Assembly: GCA_964575185.1 (NCBI GenBank)
Contig: CAZNPW010000010.1
Location: 1-64,000, forward strand
Source: CAZNPW01 sp964575185
GTDB taxonomy: Bacteria; Pseudomonadota; Alphaproteobacteria; Rhodobacterales; Rhodobacteraceae
Direction: 5' to 3'
Length of the DNA stretch: 64,000 nucleotides
Both the position numbers and the translations under genes were made by a program. This document shows, piece by piece, positions 42,523 through 51,427 of this stretch (the stretch's first letter is position 1; each line of letters starts with the position of its first letter). The notes below the pieces were generated by a model. That model searched no databases. It saw only the letters and a list, made by a program, of their open reading frames with translations, and was not told the DNA's origin.

Positions 42523-42918
42523 CGGGCCCACCTGAAGAAAGACGAATGAAGGAAAGGATGTTGGAGTCGTTGGCGCTGTGGACATCTGGATTGTCAGACC
42601 GTCCACCGCTTTGTCCACAAAAACATGACCAGGCGCAAGGCGCAGGCGGCGTGCGGCACGCGCCCGGTTCTGCGGGAATCTCAAGCCGTATCAATATGTT
42701 GGACTGCGCGGCGCCGGACATTTGCAGAGGTCTGTCGGACCGGCTTGAGGGAATCCCGGTCACAGCGCTGCCGTGACCGGGAGTTATCCACACGGGACGG
42801 TCGGTCCCGGCGACGCCGCGCGCGGGCTCCGCCGTTCCTGTCGGCCCGGCCAGCCTCGCCCTTGCACAAAGCGGTCCGCGCGGTCAGAACGGAATACCCC
42901 CAGGAACACACACCGAAC
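42523..42918. other. Probable chromosomal replication origin (oriC) region
   Basis: A 396-bp gene-free stretch between divergent hemJ and maf. It contains a perfect DnaA box TTATCCACA (42784-42792), a near match TTGTCCACA (42611-42619), a weaker box ATGTCCACA on the minus strand (42577-42585) and three GANTC methylation sites. A 9-bp inverted repeat CCCGGTCAC/GTGACCGGG (42755-42781) lies next to the perfect DnaA box. Genes on both sides nearest the region read away from it, and parS and parAB lie within 7 kb. No AT-rich unwinding segment is obvious; the least GC-rich stretch is near 42690. Confidence 0.7.
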
Positions 42919-43512
42919 GTGACGCCCCCCATTACCCTCGCCTCGACCTCGCCGGTGCGGCTGGCGCTCCTGCAGCGCGCGGGGCTTCCCGTCGTGGCGA
43001 TTGCGCCGCGGATCGACGAGGCGGCGCTGCGCGGCAGCCTGCTGGCCGATGGCGCTGCCGTCCGTGACATCGCCGATGCCCTGGCCGAGGCGAAGGCCGT
43101 GAAGGTGGCACGGCGGCACGCCGGGCTGGTCCTCGGCTGCGACCAGATCCTGTCGTGCGAGGGCCGCCTTTTCTCGAAGGCACCCGACCGGGCGACGGCA
43201 GCCCGGCACCTGGGCGCGTTGCAGGGGCGCGCCCATCTCCTGCACGCCGCCGTCGTGGCCTGCCGCGACGGCGCACCGGTCTGGCGGCACGTGGCCGAGG
43301 CGCGGCTGACCATGCGCCGGCTGTCCGCCCGGCAGATCGACGCCTACCTCGATTCCGCCTGGCCCGCCGTCGCGGGGGCGGTGGGCTGCTACCACATCGA
43401 GGGCCCGGGGCTGCGCCTGTTCCGCGAGATCGAGGGCGAACACACCGCGATCCTGGGCCTGCCGGTGCCGCCGCTCCTCGCCTGGCTCGACGACAGGGGA
43501 GAGCTGGGATGA
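42919..43512 (+). CDS. maf: Maf-like nucleoside triphosphate pyrophosphatase
   Basis: A 197-residue house-cleaning pyrophosphatase of the Maf/ITPase fold. The N-terminal LASTSPVRLALLQRAGL contains the SxSxxR-type motif, followed by APRIDEAALRG, AEAKAVKVARRHAG, LGCDQILSCEGRLFSKA and the C-terminal GCYHIEGPGLRLFREIEGEHTAILGLPVPPLLAWL. It removes modified pyrimidine nucleotides. The GTG start has no strong ribosome site. First gene to the right of the probable origin, coupled to aroE. Confidence 0.93.
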   Translation: MTPPITLASTSPVRLALLQRAGLPVVAIAPRIDEAALRGSLLADGAAVRDIADALAEAKAVKVARRHAGLVLGCDQILSCEGRLFSKAPDRATAARHLGALQGRAHLLHAAVVACRDGAPVWRHVAEARLTMRRLSARQIDAYLDSAWPAVAGAVGCYHIEGPGLRLFREIEGEHTAILGLPVPPLLAWLDDRGELG

Positions 43513-44348
43513 GCGATTCGTCGGCCATCCCGCTTGCCGGTGTCATCGGCCACCCCGTGGCGCACAGCCGGTCTCCGGCCCTGCATGGCTACTGGCTGCG
43601 CCGCTACGGCCTGCGCGGCCATTACGTGCCGCTGCATGTCGAACGGGCGGATCTGCCGCACGTGCTCGCCACCCTGCCGAAGATGGGTTTCATCGGCGCG
43701 AACGTGACGATCCCGCACAAGGAGGCCGTGCTCGCGCTGGCCGATGTCGTGACCGACCGTGCGGCGCTGATCGGGGCGGCGAACACGCTCGTGTTCCGCC
43801 GCGACGGGCGCCTGCTGGCCGACAACACCGACGGGTCGGGGTTCATCGCCAACCTGCGCCAGAATGCGCCCGCGTGGAACCCTGCTTCCGGCGCGGCTGC
43901 CGTCATCGGGGCGGGCGGGGCCGCGCGCGCCGTCGTCGCCGCGCTGATCGAGGCCGGCGTGCCCGAGATCCGCATCGCCAACCGCACCCATGCCCGCGCC
44001 GACGCGCTGCGCAGCGACTTCGGGGCCAAGCTGCGCGTCTTCGACTGGACGGCGATGGCGGCGGTGATCGGCGGCGCGGCGACGGTCGTGAACACCACCT
44101 CGCTCGGCATGCCGGGGAAGCCCGACCTGACCGTCCCGCCCGACACCTTCAGCCCGCAGGCGCTGGTGACCGATCTCGTCTATACGCCGCTCGACACTCG
44201 CTTCCTGCAGGACGCGCGCGCCGCGGGGGCCGTCACCGTCGACGGGCTCGGCATGCTTCTGCACCAGGCCGTTCCGGGGTTCGAGCGCTGGTTCGGCGTC
44301 CGGCCCGAGGTCGACGCCGACAGCCGCGCGGCGGCGCTGGCCGCGTGA
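43509..44348 (+). CDS. aroE: Shikimate dehydrogenase
   Basis: A 279-residue NADPH enzyme that reduces 3-dehydroshikimate in the shikimate pathway. AGVIGHPVAHSRSPALHGYWLR, GFIGANVTIPHKEAVLAL (catalytic Lys), IGAANTLVF, NTDGSGF, AAVIGAGGAARAVVAAL, IRIANRTHARA, NTTSLGM, DLVYTPLDTRFLQDA, VDGLGMLLHQA. ATG overlaps maf (ATGA), and its stop overlaps coaE (GTGA). Confidence 0.97.
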   Translation: MSDSSAIPLAGVIGHPVAHSRSPALHGYWLRRYGLRGHYVPLHVERADLPHVLATLPKMGFIGANVTIPHKEAVLALADVVTDRAALIGAANTLVFRRDGRLLADNTDGSGFIANLRQNAPAWNPASGAAAVIGAGGAARAVVAALIEAGVPEIRIANRTHARADALRSDFGAKLRVFDWTAMAAVIGGAATVVNTTSLGMPGKPDLTVPPDTFSPQALVTDLVYTPLDTRFLQDARAAGAVTVDGLGMLLHQAVPGFERWFGVRPEVDADSRAAALAA

Positions 44349-44944
44349 GCGTCTTTCGTCTCGGGCTGACCGGGTCGGTCGGCATGGGCAAGTCGACGAC
44401 CGCCGCCATGTTCGCGGCCGCAGGCCTGCCCGTGTGGGATGCGGACGCGGCGGTGCACCGGCTTTATCGCGCGGGGCAGCCGGGTGCGGCAGCGGTGGCC
44501 GGTCTTTGCCCGCAGGCGCTTGCCCCCGATGGCAGCGTCGACCGCGACCGCCTGCGCCGGGAGGTGACCCTGGACCAGGGGATGCTGGCGCGCCTGAACG
44601 CCGCGGTTCACCCGCTGGTGGCCGCGGACCGCGCGGCCTTCCTTGCCGCGACCACGGCCCCCGTCGTTCTCCTCGACATCCCCCTGCTGTTCGAGACCGG
44701 TGCCGCGCGCGACTGCGACGGCATCGCCGTCGTCAGCACGTCGCCATCCGTGCAGCGCGCCCGCGTCCTGTCCCGCCCCGGCATGACCGAGGCCGCCTTC
44801 CACCTGCTCCTGTCCCGCCAGGTGCCCGATGCCGAGAAGCGGGCCCGCGCCACCTGGGTCATCGACACCACGACGCTCGACAGCGCAAGGGCGGGCGTGC
44901 GACAGGTCCTGGCCGACATCCGCGAAAGGCTGCCGCGTGCGTGA
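44345..44944 (+). CDS. coaE: Dephospho-CoA kinase
   Basis: A 199-residue kinase for the last step of coenzyme A synthesis. P-loop LGLTGSVGMGKSTTAAMF, VWDADAAVHRLY, HPLVAADRAAFL, VLLDIPLLFETGA, VVSTSPSVQRARVLSRPGMTEA, RATWVIDTT. The GTG start overlaps aroE, and the 3' end overlaps dnaQ by eight bases. The aroE-coaE-dnaQ order is conserved near alphaproteobacterial origins. Confidence 0.96.
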   Translation: MSVFRLGLTGSVGMGKSTTAAMFAAAGLPVWDADAAVHRLYRAGQPGAAAVAGLCPQALAPDGSVDRDRLRREVTLDQGMLARLNAAVHPLVAADRAAFLAATTAPVVLLDIPLLFETGAARDCDGIAVVSTSPSVQRARVLSRPGMTEAAFHLLLSRQVPDAEKRARATWVIDTTTLDSARAGVRQVLADIRERLPRA

Positions 44945-45626
44945 GATCGTCTTCGACACCGAAACCACCGGCTTCGACCCCGCCGCGGGCGACCGGGTGG
45001 TCGAGATCGGCGCGGTGGAACTCGTCAACCGCCTGCCGACGGGCCGCACCTTCCACGCCTACCTGAACCCCGAACGCCCGATGCCCGAGGACGCCTTCAA
45101 GGTCCACGGTCTCGGCGACGACTTCCTGCGAAACCAGCCGCGCTTCGCCGCCGTCGCGGCCGACTTCCTGGCCTTCATCGGCGAGGCGCGGCTCGTCGCC
45201 CACAACGCGGCCTTCGACCAGCGGTTCATCGACGCCGAGCTGGCGCGGCTGGGCCTGCCGCCGCTCGCCGCGGACCGCATCGTGGACACCGTCGCCATGG
45301 CCCGCGCCCGCTTTCCCGGCGCGCCCGCCTCGCTCGACGCGCTCTGCCGCCGGTTCGGCGTCGACCTGTCGGGCAGGGAACGCCACGGCGCGCTTCTGGA
45401 TTCGACGCTTCTGGCCGAAGTCTATCTGGAGCTGACGGGCGGCCGCCAGCCCGACCTCGTGCTCGGGCCAGCAGCAGAGACGCCCGCCGCCGTCGCGCAG
45501 GCCGCAGGTCCGCGCCGCTCGCGCCCCGTCCCGCTCGCGCCGCGCCTGACCGAGGCCGAGCGGCAGGCCCACGCGGCCTTCGTCAGCGGCATCGGGCCCC
45601 GGGCGCTGTGGTTGGCGCGCGTCTGA
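44937..45626 (+). CDS. dnaQ: DNA polymerase III subunit epsilon (DnaQ)
   Basis: A 229-residue proofreading 3'-5' exonuclease of the replicase. DEDDh motifs: IVFDTETTGFDP, AHNAAFDQRFI, and RHGALLDSTLLAEVYLEL (catalytic His and Asp). The C-terminal linker (about 160-215) is Pro/Ala-rich and should bind the alpha subunit. GTG start, overlapping coaE by eight bases. Confidence 0.97.
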   Translation: MREIVFDTETTGFDPAAGDRVVEIGAVELVNRLPTGRTFHAYLNPERPMPEDAFKVHGLGDDFLRNQPRFAAVAADFLAFIGEARLVAHNAAFDQRFIDAELARLGLPPLAADRIVDTVAMARARFPGAPASLDALCRRFGVDLSGRERHGALLDSTLLAEVYLELTGGRQPDLVLGPAAETPAAVAQAAGPRRSRPVPLAPRLTEAERQAHAAFVSGIGPRALWLARV

Positions 45627-46142
45627 TCAGTTCGCGGGGGCGGTCTTCTGCGCCTCGGCCCGGCGCGCGATCTCCTGCCGATAGAGCGCGAGGAAATCGA
45701 CGTTGTCGACATTCAGCGGCGGGAACCCACCGTCGCGGGTCACGTCGCTGATGATCCGCCGCACGAAGGGAAACAGCAGCCGCGGGCATTCGATCAGCAG
45801 GAAGGGATGGAGCTGCGCCTCGGGCACGCCTTCCACCGCGAAGACGCCCGCGTAGTCGAGCTCCATCAGGAACAGCATGTCGCCGTTGGTCTTGTTCTTC
45901 GACGTCACCTTGAACTTGGTGATGACGTCGTACTGCGTGTCGGCCTGCCGCTTGCGCGCGTCCAGGCTGACCGCGACCTGGATGTCGGGCACCACCTCGG
46001 TTGCCGAGATGCCGCGCTGTGCGACCATGTTCTCGAAGCTCATGTCGCGGATGAACTGCGCCAGCACCTGCATCTTCACCTGCGGTGCCGCAGCGGCAGC
46101 CGGGGTCGCGGGGGCCGCGCCGTTTGGGGTGTCTTCGGCCAT
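45627..46142 (-). CDS. secB: Protein-export chaperone SecB
   Basis: A 171-residue tetrameric chaperone that keeps preproteins unfolded for SecA. An Ala/Pro-rich N-terminus, then VKMQVLAQFIRDMSFENM, PDIQVAVSLDARKRQADTQYDVITKFKVTSKN, FLMELDYAGVFAVEGVP, HPFLLIECPRLLFPFVRRIISDVTRDGGFPPLNVDNVDFLALY. AGGAG seven bases before the ATG. It converges with dnaQ with adjacent stop codons. Confidence 0.97.
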   Translation of the reverse strand: MAEDTPNGAAPATPAAAAAPQVKMQVLAQFIRDMSFENMVAQRGISATEVVPDIQVAVSLDARKRQADTQYDVITKFKVTSKNKTNGDMLFLMELDYAGVFAVEGVPEAQLHPFLLIECPRLLFPFVRRIISDVTRDGGFPPLNVDNVDFLALYRQEIARRAEAQKTAPAN

Positions 46143-46203
46143 GGCCGGGCTCCTGTCTTCGGTCACGGCCCTGTTAGCAGGAAGGCCGCGCGCCCTCAAT
46201 GGC

Positions 46204-47496
46204 TCAGGCCAGGGGCAGCCGGATCACGGCGCAGAGGCCGCGCGGCACGGTGTTCTCCAGCGCGATGGCACCGCCGTGGGCGGTCACGATCTGCCGCGCG
46301 ATCGAAAGCCCCAGGCCCGCCCCGCCGGTTTCGGCACTGCGGCTGTCCTCGCCGCGCACGAAGGGGTCGAACACCGTGGCCAGAAGCGCGTCGGGAAGCC
46401 CCGGGCCGTCGTCGGCGATCCGCACCACGGCCATCGAGCCCTCGACCGTCAGCGCGATGCGCGCCGCACCGCCGTAGCGCAGCGCGTTGTCCACGATGTT
46501 GCCGACGGCCCGCCCCAGCGCGACCGGCCGCCCCCGCACGGTCGCCTCCGCCCCGGGCGCAAGCTCCGCGCCCCGCTCCGCCGCGAGGCGCGCCAGCAGC
46601 GGGCGCAGGGGCAGCGGGCCCGCCGCCTCGGCCTCGGTTCCGCCGCGGGCGTACGCCACAAGGCCGTCTGCCATCACCGCCATCTCGTCGAGCGTGGCGA
46701 CCATCGGGTCGCGCTCGGCGTCGTCGTCCAGCATCTCGGCCCGCAGGCGCAGGCTGGTGATCGGGGTCCGCAGATCGTGGCCGACGGCCCCGACCATCCG
46801 CAGCCGTTCGGCCTCGAAGGCCGCGATGCGCTCCTGCATCGCGTTGAAGGCCGTGGCCACCGCCTGCACCTCGCGCGCGCCGCGGACCGGCACCCGGGCC
46901 GACCGGTCGCCCGCACCCGCGGCCTCGGCCGCGCGTTCCAGCGCGCGCAGCGGCCGCGTCAGGCCGCGCAGGAAGATCAGCCCGACGGCCAGCACCGCGA
47001 CCAGCGACACCAGCAGGATCAGGCCCAACGCCAACCCCGGCGCGGGGTCCTCGCCGTCGTCCGCCTCCGTCGTGCGGAGGTTCAGCCAGACCGGGCCGTC
47101 GGGCCCCTGGACCGCGACCGAGATCGCCAGGCTATCCGGCCCCGCGCGGGCCACCTGCACCGCGCGGCCGTCGAGCGCGTCCGACAGCCGCCGCGTCAGG
47201 CCCGAGGCCGCGGTGTCCGCCGCGGGCGGGTCGGCGAGAGGTTGCGGACCGAGCGTCAGGTCGGCACCGTGCCGCCGGGCGCGGCGCAGGATCTCGGGCC
47301 ACAGCGCGGCCGGTGCCGCCTCGAACACGGGCACGAGTCCGAGGCTGCGCGCCAGGTCCCTGTCGCCCGTCGCGCGCGCATCGAAACGTTCGCGCTGCAG
47401 GGCCAGGACCGACAGCGCGACGAGGTTCGCCACGACCAGCGCCAGCGCCAGCAGCAGCGCGAAGCGCGCCGCGAGCCCCAGCGGTCGCACGGTCAT
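46204..47496 (-). CDS. Sensor histidine kinase of the EF-hand-linked two-component system
   Basis: A 430-residue membrane kinase. A transmembrane helix at about 10-30, a periplasmic loop (about 35-165), a second helix GLALGLILLVSLVAVLAVGLIFL, a HAMP domain (RGLTRPLRALERAAEAAGAGDRSARVPV), the HisKA box MVGAVGHDLRTPITSLRLRAEML (His240), and the ATPase motifs NIVDNALRYGG, RIADDGPGL, FVRGEDSRSAETGGAGLGLSI. The start overlaps the response regulator stop (ATGA). The signal is unknown; the divergent calcium-binding protein gene hints at a divalent-cation or envelope signal. Confidence 0.93.
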   Translation of the reverse strand: MTVRPLGLAARFALLLALALVVANLVALSVLALQRERFDARATGDRDLARSLGLVPVFEAAPAALWPEILRRARRHGADLTLGPQPLADPPAADTAASGLTRRLSDALDGRAVQVARAGPDSLAISVAVQGPDGPVWLNLRTTEADDGEDPAPGLALGLILLVSLVAVLAVGLIFLRGLTRPLRALERAAEAAGAGDRSARVPVRGAREVQAVATAFNAMQERIAAFEAERLRMVGAVGHDLRTPITSLRLRAEMLDDDAERDPMVATLDEMAVMADGLVAYARGGTEAEAAGPLPLRPLLARLAAERGAELAPGAEATVRGRPVALGRAVGNIVDNALRYGGAARIALTVEGSMAVVRIADDGPGLPDALLATVFDPFVRGEDSRSAETGGAGLGLSIARQIVTAHGGAIALENTVPRGLCAVIRLPLA

Positions 47497-48215
47497 TGCA
47501 CCACGTCTCCCACCGGCACGGCCAGCCGGTATCCCCCGCCCCATTCGGTCAGCAGGATCGCCGGTCGGGCCGGATCGGCCTCGATCTTGCGCCGCAGGCG
47601 GCTGATCTGGTTGTCGATGGCGCGGTCATAGGGGCGTTCCTCGCGCGACTGCGTGAGGTCGAGCAGGCGGCGCCGCGACAGCACCGTGCCCGGGTTGTCG
47701 AGAAAGACCTGCAGCAGCCGCCCCTCGGCCGTCGTCAGCGGCACGGTCTGCCCGTCCGGCGCGATCAGCAGCAGCGCGGCCGGATCGGCGGTCCACGCGC
47801 CGAAGCGCCGCCGCCCGGAGGACACCGCGACGGGCGGCGCGGGCGGGATCCGCCGCAGGACGGCGCGGATGCGGGCCAGCAGTTCGCGGGGGTTGAAGGG
47901 CTTGACGACATAGTCGTCGGCCCCGAGTTCCAGCCCCACGATGCGGTCGGTCGCGTCGGCCATCGCGGTCAGCAGGATGACCGGCGGCCCGCCGCGCCCG
48001 ACGAGCCAGCGGCACAGGCTGAAGCCGTCCTCGCCCGGCATCATCACGTCGAGGATGACGAGGTGGATCGCCGCCTCCGCCACCGCCGCGCGTCCCTGTG
48101 CGGCCCCGGCCGCCAGCGTCACGCGGAAGCCCTGCTTGCGCAGGTATTGCCCCAGCGGCTCGCGGATGTCGCGCGCGTCATCGACGACCAGAAGGTGCGG
48201 CGCGATCTCGTCCAT
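47493..48215 (-). CDS. OmpR-family response regulator
   Basis: A 240-residue regulator. Receiver domain with VDDARDIREPL, Asp56 in LVILDVMMPG, LLTAMADATDRI and the Lys in DDYVVKPFNPRELLARI. The C-terminal winged helix has LTTAEGRLLQVFLDNPGTVLSRRRLLDLTQ and RAIDNQISRLRRKIEADPARPAILLTEWGGGYRLAV. Probably controls itself and the divergent EF-hand gene through the repeats between them. Confidence 0.95.
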   Translation of the reverse strand: MDEIAPHLLVVDDARDIREPLGQYLRKQGFRVTLAAGAAQGRAAVAEAAIHLVILDVMMPGEDGFSLCRWLVGRGGPPVILLTAMADATDRIVGLELGADDYVVKPFNPRELLARIRAVLRRIPPAPPVAVSSGRRRFGAWTADPAALLLIAPDGQTVPLTTAEGRLLQVFLDNPGTVLSRRRLLDLTQSREERPYDRAIDNQISRLRRKIEADPARPAILLTEWGGGYRLAVPVGDVVQ

Positions 48216-48414
48216 GTGCCCTTGCTACGCCCGGACACCCGACCCGCGCCAGCCCGCACGGCACGGCGAGATTGTCGCAAGGCGTGTCAGGCGCGCCGTG
48301 TGCGACAGGCCGCGACAAGCCGCCGGTCGCGCTGACACGGGCAGTCGGGCATGGCTGCCCATGTGACAGCCACAGAGCCGACAGGCGGCTCTGGACACAC
48401 AAGGGAACCTACGC
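48216..48414. promoter_or_regulatory. Divergent control region with OmpR-type direct repeats
   Basis: A tandem 10-bp direct repeat, GCGACAGGCC (48302-48311) and GCGACAAGCC (48312-48321), has the half-site spacing of OmpR-family operators. TTGTCGC (48273) and GTGTCAG (48284) occur in the opposite orientation, and CTGACAC at 48332. Probable binding region of the adjacent response regulator; inference. Confidence 0.55.
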
Positions 48415-49086
<672 letters not shown>

Positions 49087-49107
49087 CGCCGCCCCGTCGC
49101 GGCATCG

Positions 49108-50058
49108 TCAGGGCAGGTAGACGGCCTCGAACGTCGCCAGCTCCACGCCGGACGCTTCGGCCAGCCGCAGCGTCCGGCCACCGATGGCAAAGCTCTCCAC
49201 GCGCCCCAGCGCCTCGGCCAGCCGCCTTTCGCGGTCGTCCAGCGGGGCGGGGCAGGCCATCCGTGTCGTCGCCGCCGCGCCGAACCGCAGGGTCTGCCCG
49301 TCGCGCGTCACCCGGCCGGTCAGGCGGTTGCATCCGGCCGAGGCGGCAAAGCCGTCGTCCGTCACGGCGAGGAAGGGTTCGTTCAGCGGCGGCCGCCAGT
49401 CCACCGTCTCGTCCCCGAGCGTGATGAGCCGCCATAGCGTGGCCTCGAGCGGCGGACGGGCGGCGGCGCGGGCGCAGTCCTCGGCCGGCCAGGCGGCGCC
49501 GAAGCGGTCGACCGTCAGCGCAGGCCCGCGGTCCCCCGGCCCGACCGTCGCATCCAGCGTGACGAACAGCGCCGCGTCCGCCTGCGGCCGCGCCTGCGCG
49601 TAGGCCGCCCGAAGCGCGGTGATGTCGCCGCCGTCGTTCACCCGGTAGATCATGTCGGTCGCGCAGGCGACCAGGATCGGCCCGCCGGCGAAGGTGGTGA
49701 ACATCCCTTCCACCGGCAGGCTGAAGGTCGCGGGGGTCAGCGTGCCGCCGGTCACCAGGTCGCCGCCGCCCTCCGGCACCAGCCGGGTCGCGTTGCGCAC
49801 GGTCAGGGGCAGTTCCTCCTCCCCCAGGTCCAGAACGATCCCGCCCGCCGTCGCGTGCCACCTGCCCATCGCGGGCACTCCGTCGCGCAGCAGGTGGAAC
49901 GCCTGCCCGGGCCAGAGGTCGAGCTGCCAGTCCGCCGCCGCCCCGTCCTCCCCCAGATAGGTCGCGGGCACCTGCGCCCCGTGCGCGCCCACGAACGCGT
50001 CCTGCGCCGACAGCGGCGAGGCGAGCAGCAGCAGGGCCAGGGGCAGCGGCAGGCGCAT
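49108..50058 (-). CDS. Exported META-domain (HslJ-like) protein
   Basis: A 316-residue exported protein with signal peptide MRLPLPLALLLLASPLSAQ. The N-terminal half (about 40-130: PATYLGEDGAAADWQLDLWPGQAFHLLRDG) resembles the NlpE-type or copper-resistance fold. The C-terminal part (about 200-316) is a META/HslJ domain (WRLITLGDETVDWRPPLNEPFLAV, SAGCNRLTGRVTRDGQTLRFGAAATTRMACP). The N-terminal part of HslJ-like proteins varies, so the first-half assignment is tentative. Converges on the EF-hand gene. Confidence 0.82.
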   Translation of the reverse strand: MRLPLPLALLLLASPLSAQDAFVGAHGAQVPATYLGEDGAAADWQLDLWPGQAFHLLRDGVPAMGRWHATAGGIVLDLGEEELPLTVRNATRLVPEGGGDLVTGGTLTPATFSLPVEGMFTTFAGGPILVACATDMIYRVNDGGDITALRAAYAQARPQADAALFVTLDATVGPGDRGPALTVDRFGAAWPAEDCARAAARPPLEATLWRLITLGDETVDWRPPLNEPFLAVTDDGFAASAGCNRLTGRVTRDGQTLRFGAAATTRMACPAPLDDRERRLAEALGRVESFAIGGRTLRLAEASGVELATFEAVYLP

Positions 50059-50160
50059 GGGCGGACGGTTCCTCGATCTGTCCCGCATCATGGCACGGCC
50101 CGCCGCCCGTGCAAGCCCGACCGCAGCGGGGCGACTTCCCGCCCGCGCGGCTACCCCTTT

Positions 50161-50185
50161 GGAACCATTCCCGTTCCGGTGCATT
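50161..50185 (+). promoter_or_regulatory. EcfG-like element before the glycan operon
   Basis: GGAAC (50161-50165), 16 bp and CATT in place of CGTT, about 110 bp before the GTG of the first glycan gene. One mismatch in the -10 leaves this uncertain. Confidence 0.35.
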
Positions 50186-50297
50186 GGCACTTCCGAAGGC
50201 CCGATGCGCGGGCCGAACTGCGGAGCCAGACAGCCATGCACGACAAGACCCGGTTCGCCCGGCGCGGATATCTTTTGCCTGCCGCCGGGGGCCGCCC

Positions 50298-51425
50298 GTG
50301 AACCGGCCGTTCTACCTGGCCGAACCGCAAACTCCCGTCCTGCTGTGCTTTTCGCACCTGCGCTGGGATTTCGTGTTCCAGCGCCCCCAGCACCTGATGA
50401 CCCGTGCCGCCGCGACCCACCAGGTGCTGTACATCGAGGAGCCCGACTTCGCCCCCGGTCCCGCGCACTACCGGATGCGCGTGGTCGAGGCCGGCGTCGC
50501 CGTCCTGACCCCCGTCATCCCGCACGGATCGGACCCGGTCGCGGAGCAGCGAGACTTTGTGAGCGCGCTGGTCGATCACCTCGGCGCGCGCCGCTTCGTC
50601 CACTGGTACTACACGCCGCAGGCGCTCGCCTTCACCGAAAGCCTGCCGCGCGACCTCTGCGTCTTCGACTGCATGGACGAGCTGTCCGCCTTCCGCTTCG
50701 CCCCGCCCGAGCTGCGGGCGCGCGAGGCGGCGCTGATCGCGCAGGCCGACATGGTCTTCACCGGCGGCGCAAGCCTTTACGCCGCCAAGCGCGACCGGCA
50801 CCGGATGGTGCGCTGTTACCCCTCCAGCGTCGACGTCGCGCATTTCTCGGCCGCCCGGAGCGCGCTGCCCGACCCGCAGGACCAGGCCCGCACCCCGCAC
50901 CCGCGCGTGGGCTTCTTCGGCGTCATCGACGAACGCATGGACCTGGGCCTCGTCGCCCGCGCCGCGGCGGACCTGCCCGACGTGCAGTTCGTCATGCTCG
51001 GCCCGGTCTGCAAGATCGACGAGGCCGACCTGCCGCGGGCGGCGAACCTGCACTGGCTGGGCCGCAAGGGCTATGCCGAGCTGCCCGCCTATTTGTCCAA
51101 CTGGGATGCCGGCTGGATGCCCTTCGCGCTGAACGAGGCGACGCGCTTCATCAGCCCGACGAAGACGCCCGAGTTCCTCGCGGCCGGTCTGCCTGTCGTG
51201 TCCACCGCGGTGACCGACGTGGTCGAGGGCTACGGCAAGCCCGGCCTCGTCACCATCGCCGGGGCCGAGGACATCGCCCCGGCGCTGCGCGCGGCCCTGG
51301 CCCCGCCCGCGGCGCGCTGGCGGGCGGCTGTCGACCGGCGGCTGTCGGCGATGTCGTGGGACGCGACCTGGGCCGCGATGCGCGGCGACATGCAGGCCTG
51401 CCTGCGCCAGCCGGTCGAGGTGTGA
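50298..51425 (+). CDS. GT-B glycosyltransferase (family 1-like)
   Basis: A 375-residue glycosyltransferase of GT-B fold. The N-lobe shows LLCFSHLRWDFVFQRPQHLMTRAA and the family-typical VFDCMDELSAFRFAPPEL. The C-lobe shows HPRVGFFGVIDERMDLGLVARAA, VQFVMLGPVCKID, and FISPTKTPEFLAAGLPVVSTAVTDV, where the donor nucleotide binds. Donor and acceptor are unknown; the neighbouring glf gene suggests UDP-galactofuranose as a candidate donor. GTG start with weak ribosome site. First gene of the glycan operon. Confidence 0.9.
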   Translation: MNRPFYLAEPQTPVLLCFSHLRWDFVFQRPQHLMTRAAATHQVLYIEEPDFAPGPAHYRMRVVEAGVAVLTPVIPHGSDPVAEQRDFVSALVDHLGARRFVHWYYTPQALAFTESLPRDLCVFDCMDELSAFRFAPPELRAREAALIAQADMVFTGGASLYAAKRDRHRMVRCYPSSVDVAHFSAARSALPDPQDQARTPHPRVGFFGVIDERMDLGLVARAAADLPDVQFVMLGPVCKIDEADLPRAANLHWLGRKGYAELPAYLSNWDAGWMPFALNEATRFISPTKTPEFLAAGLPVVSTAVTDVVEGYGKPGLVTIAGAEDIAPALRAALAPPAARWRAAVDRRLSAMSWDATWAAMRGDMQACLRQPVEV

Positions 51426-51427
51426 CG

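Noticed and set aside
45721..45750. GGAAC-N16-CGTC inside secB as an EcfG promoter
   Set aside because: It lies in the middle of secB on the opposite strand and no gene starts downstream of it.
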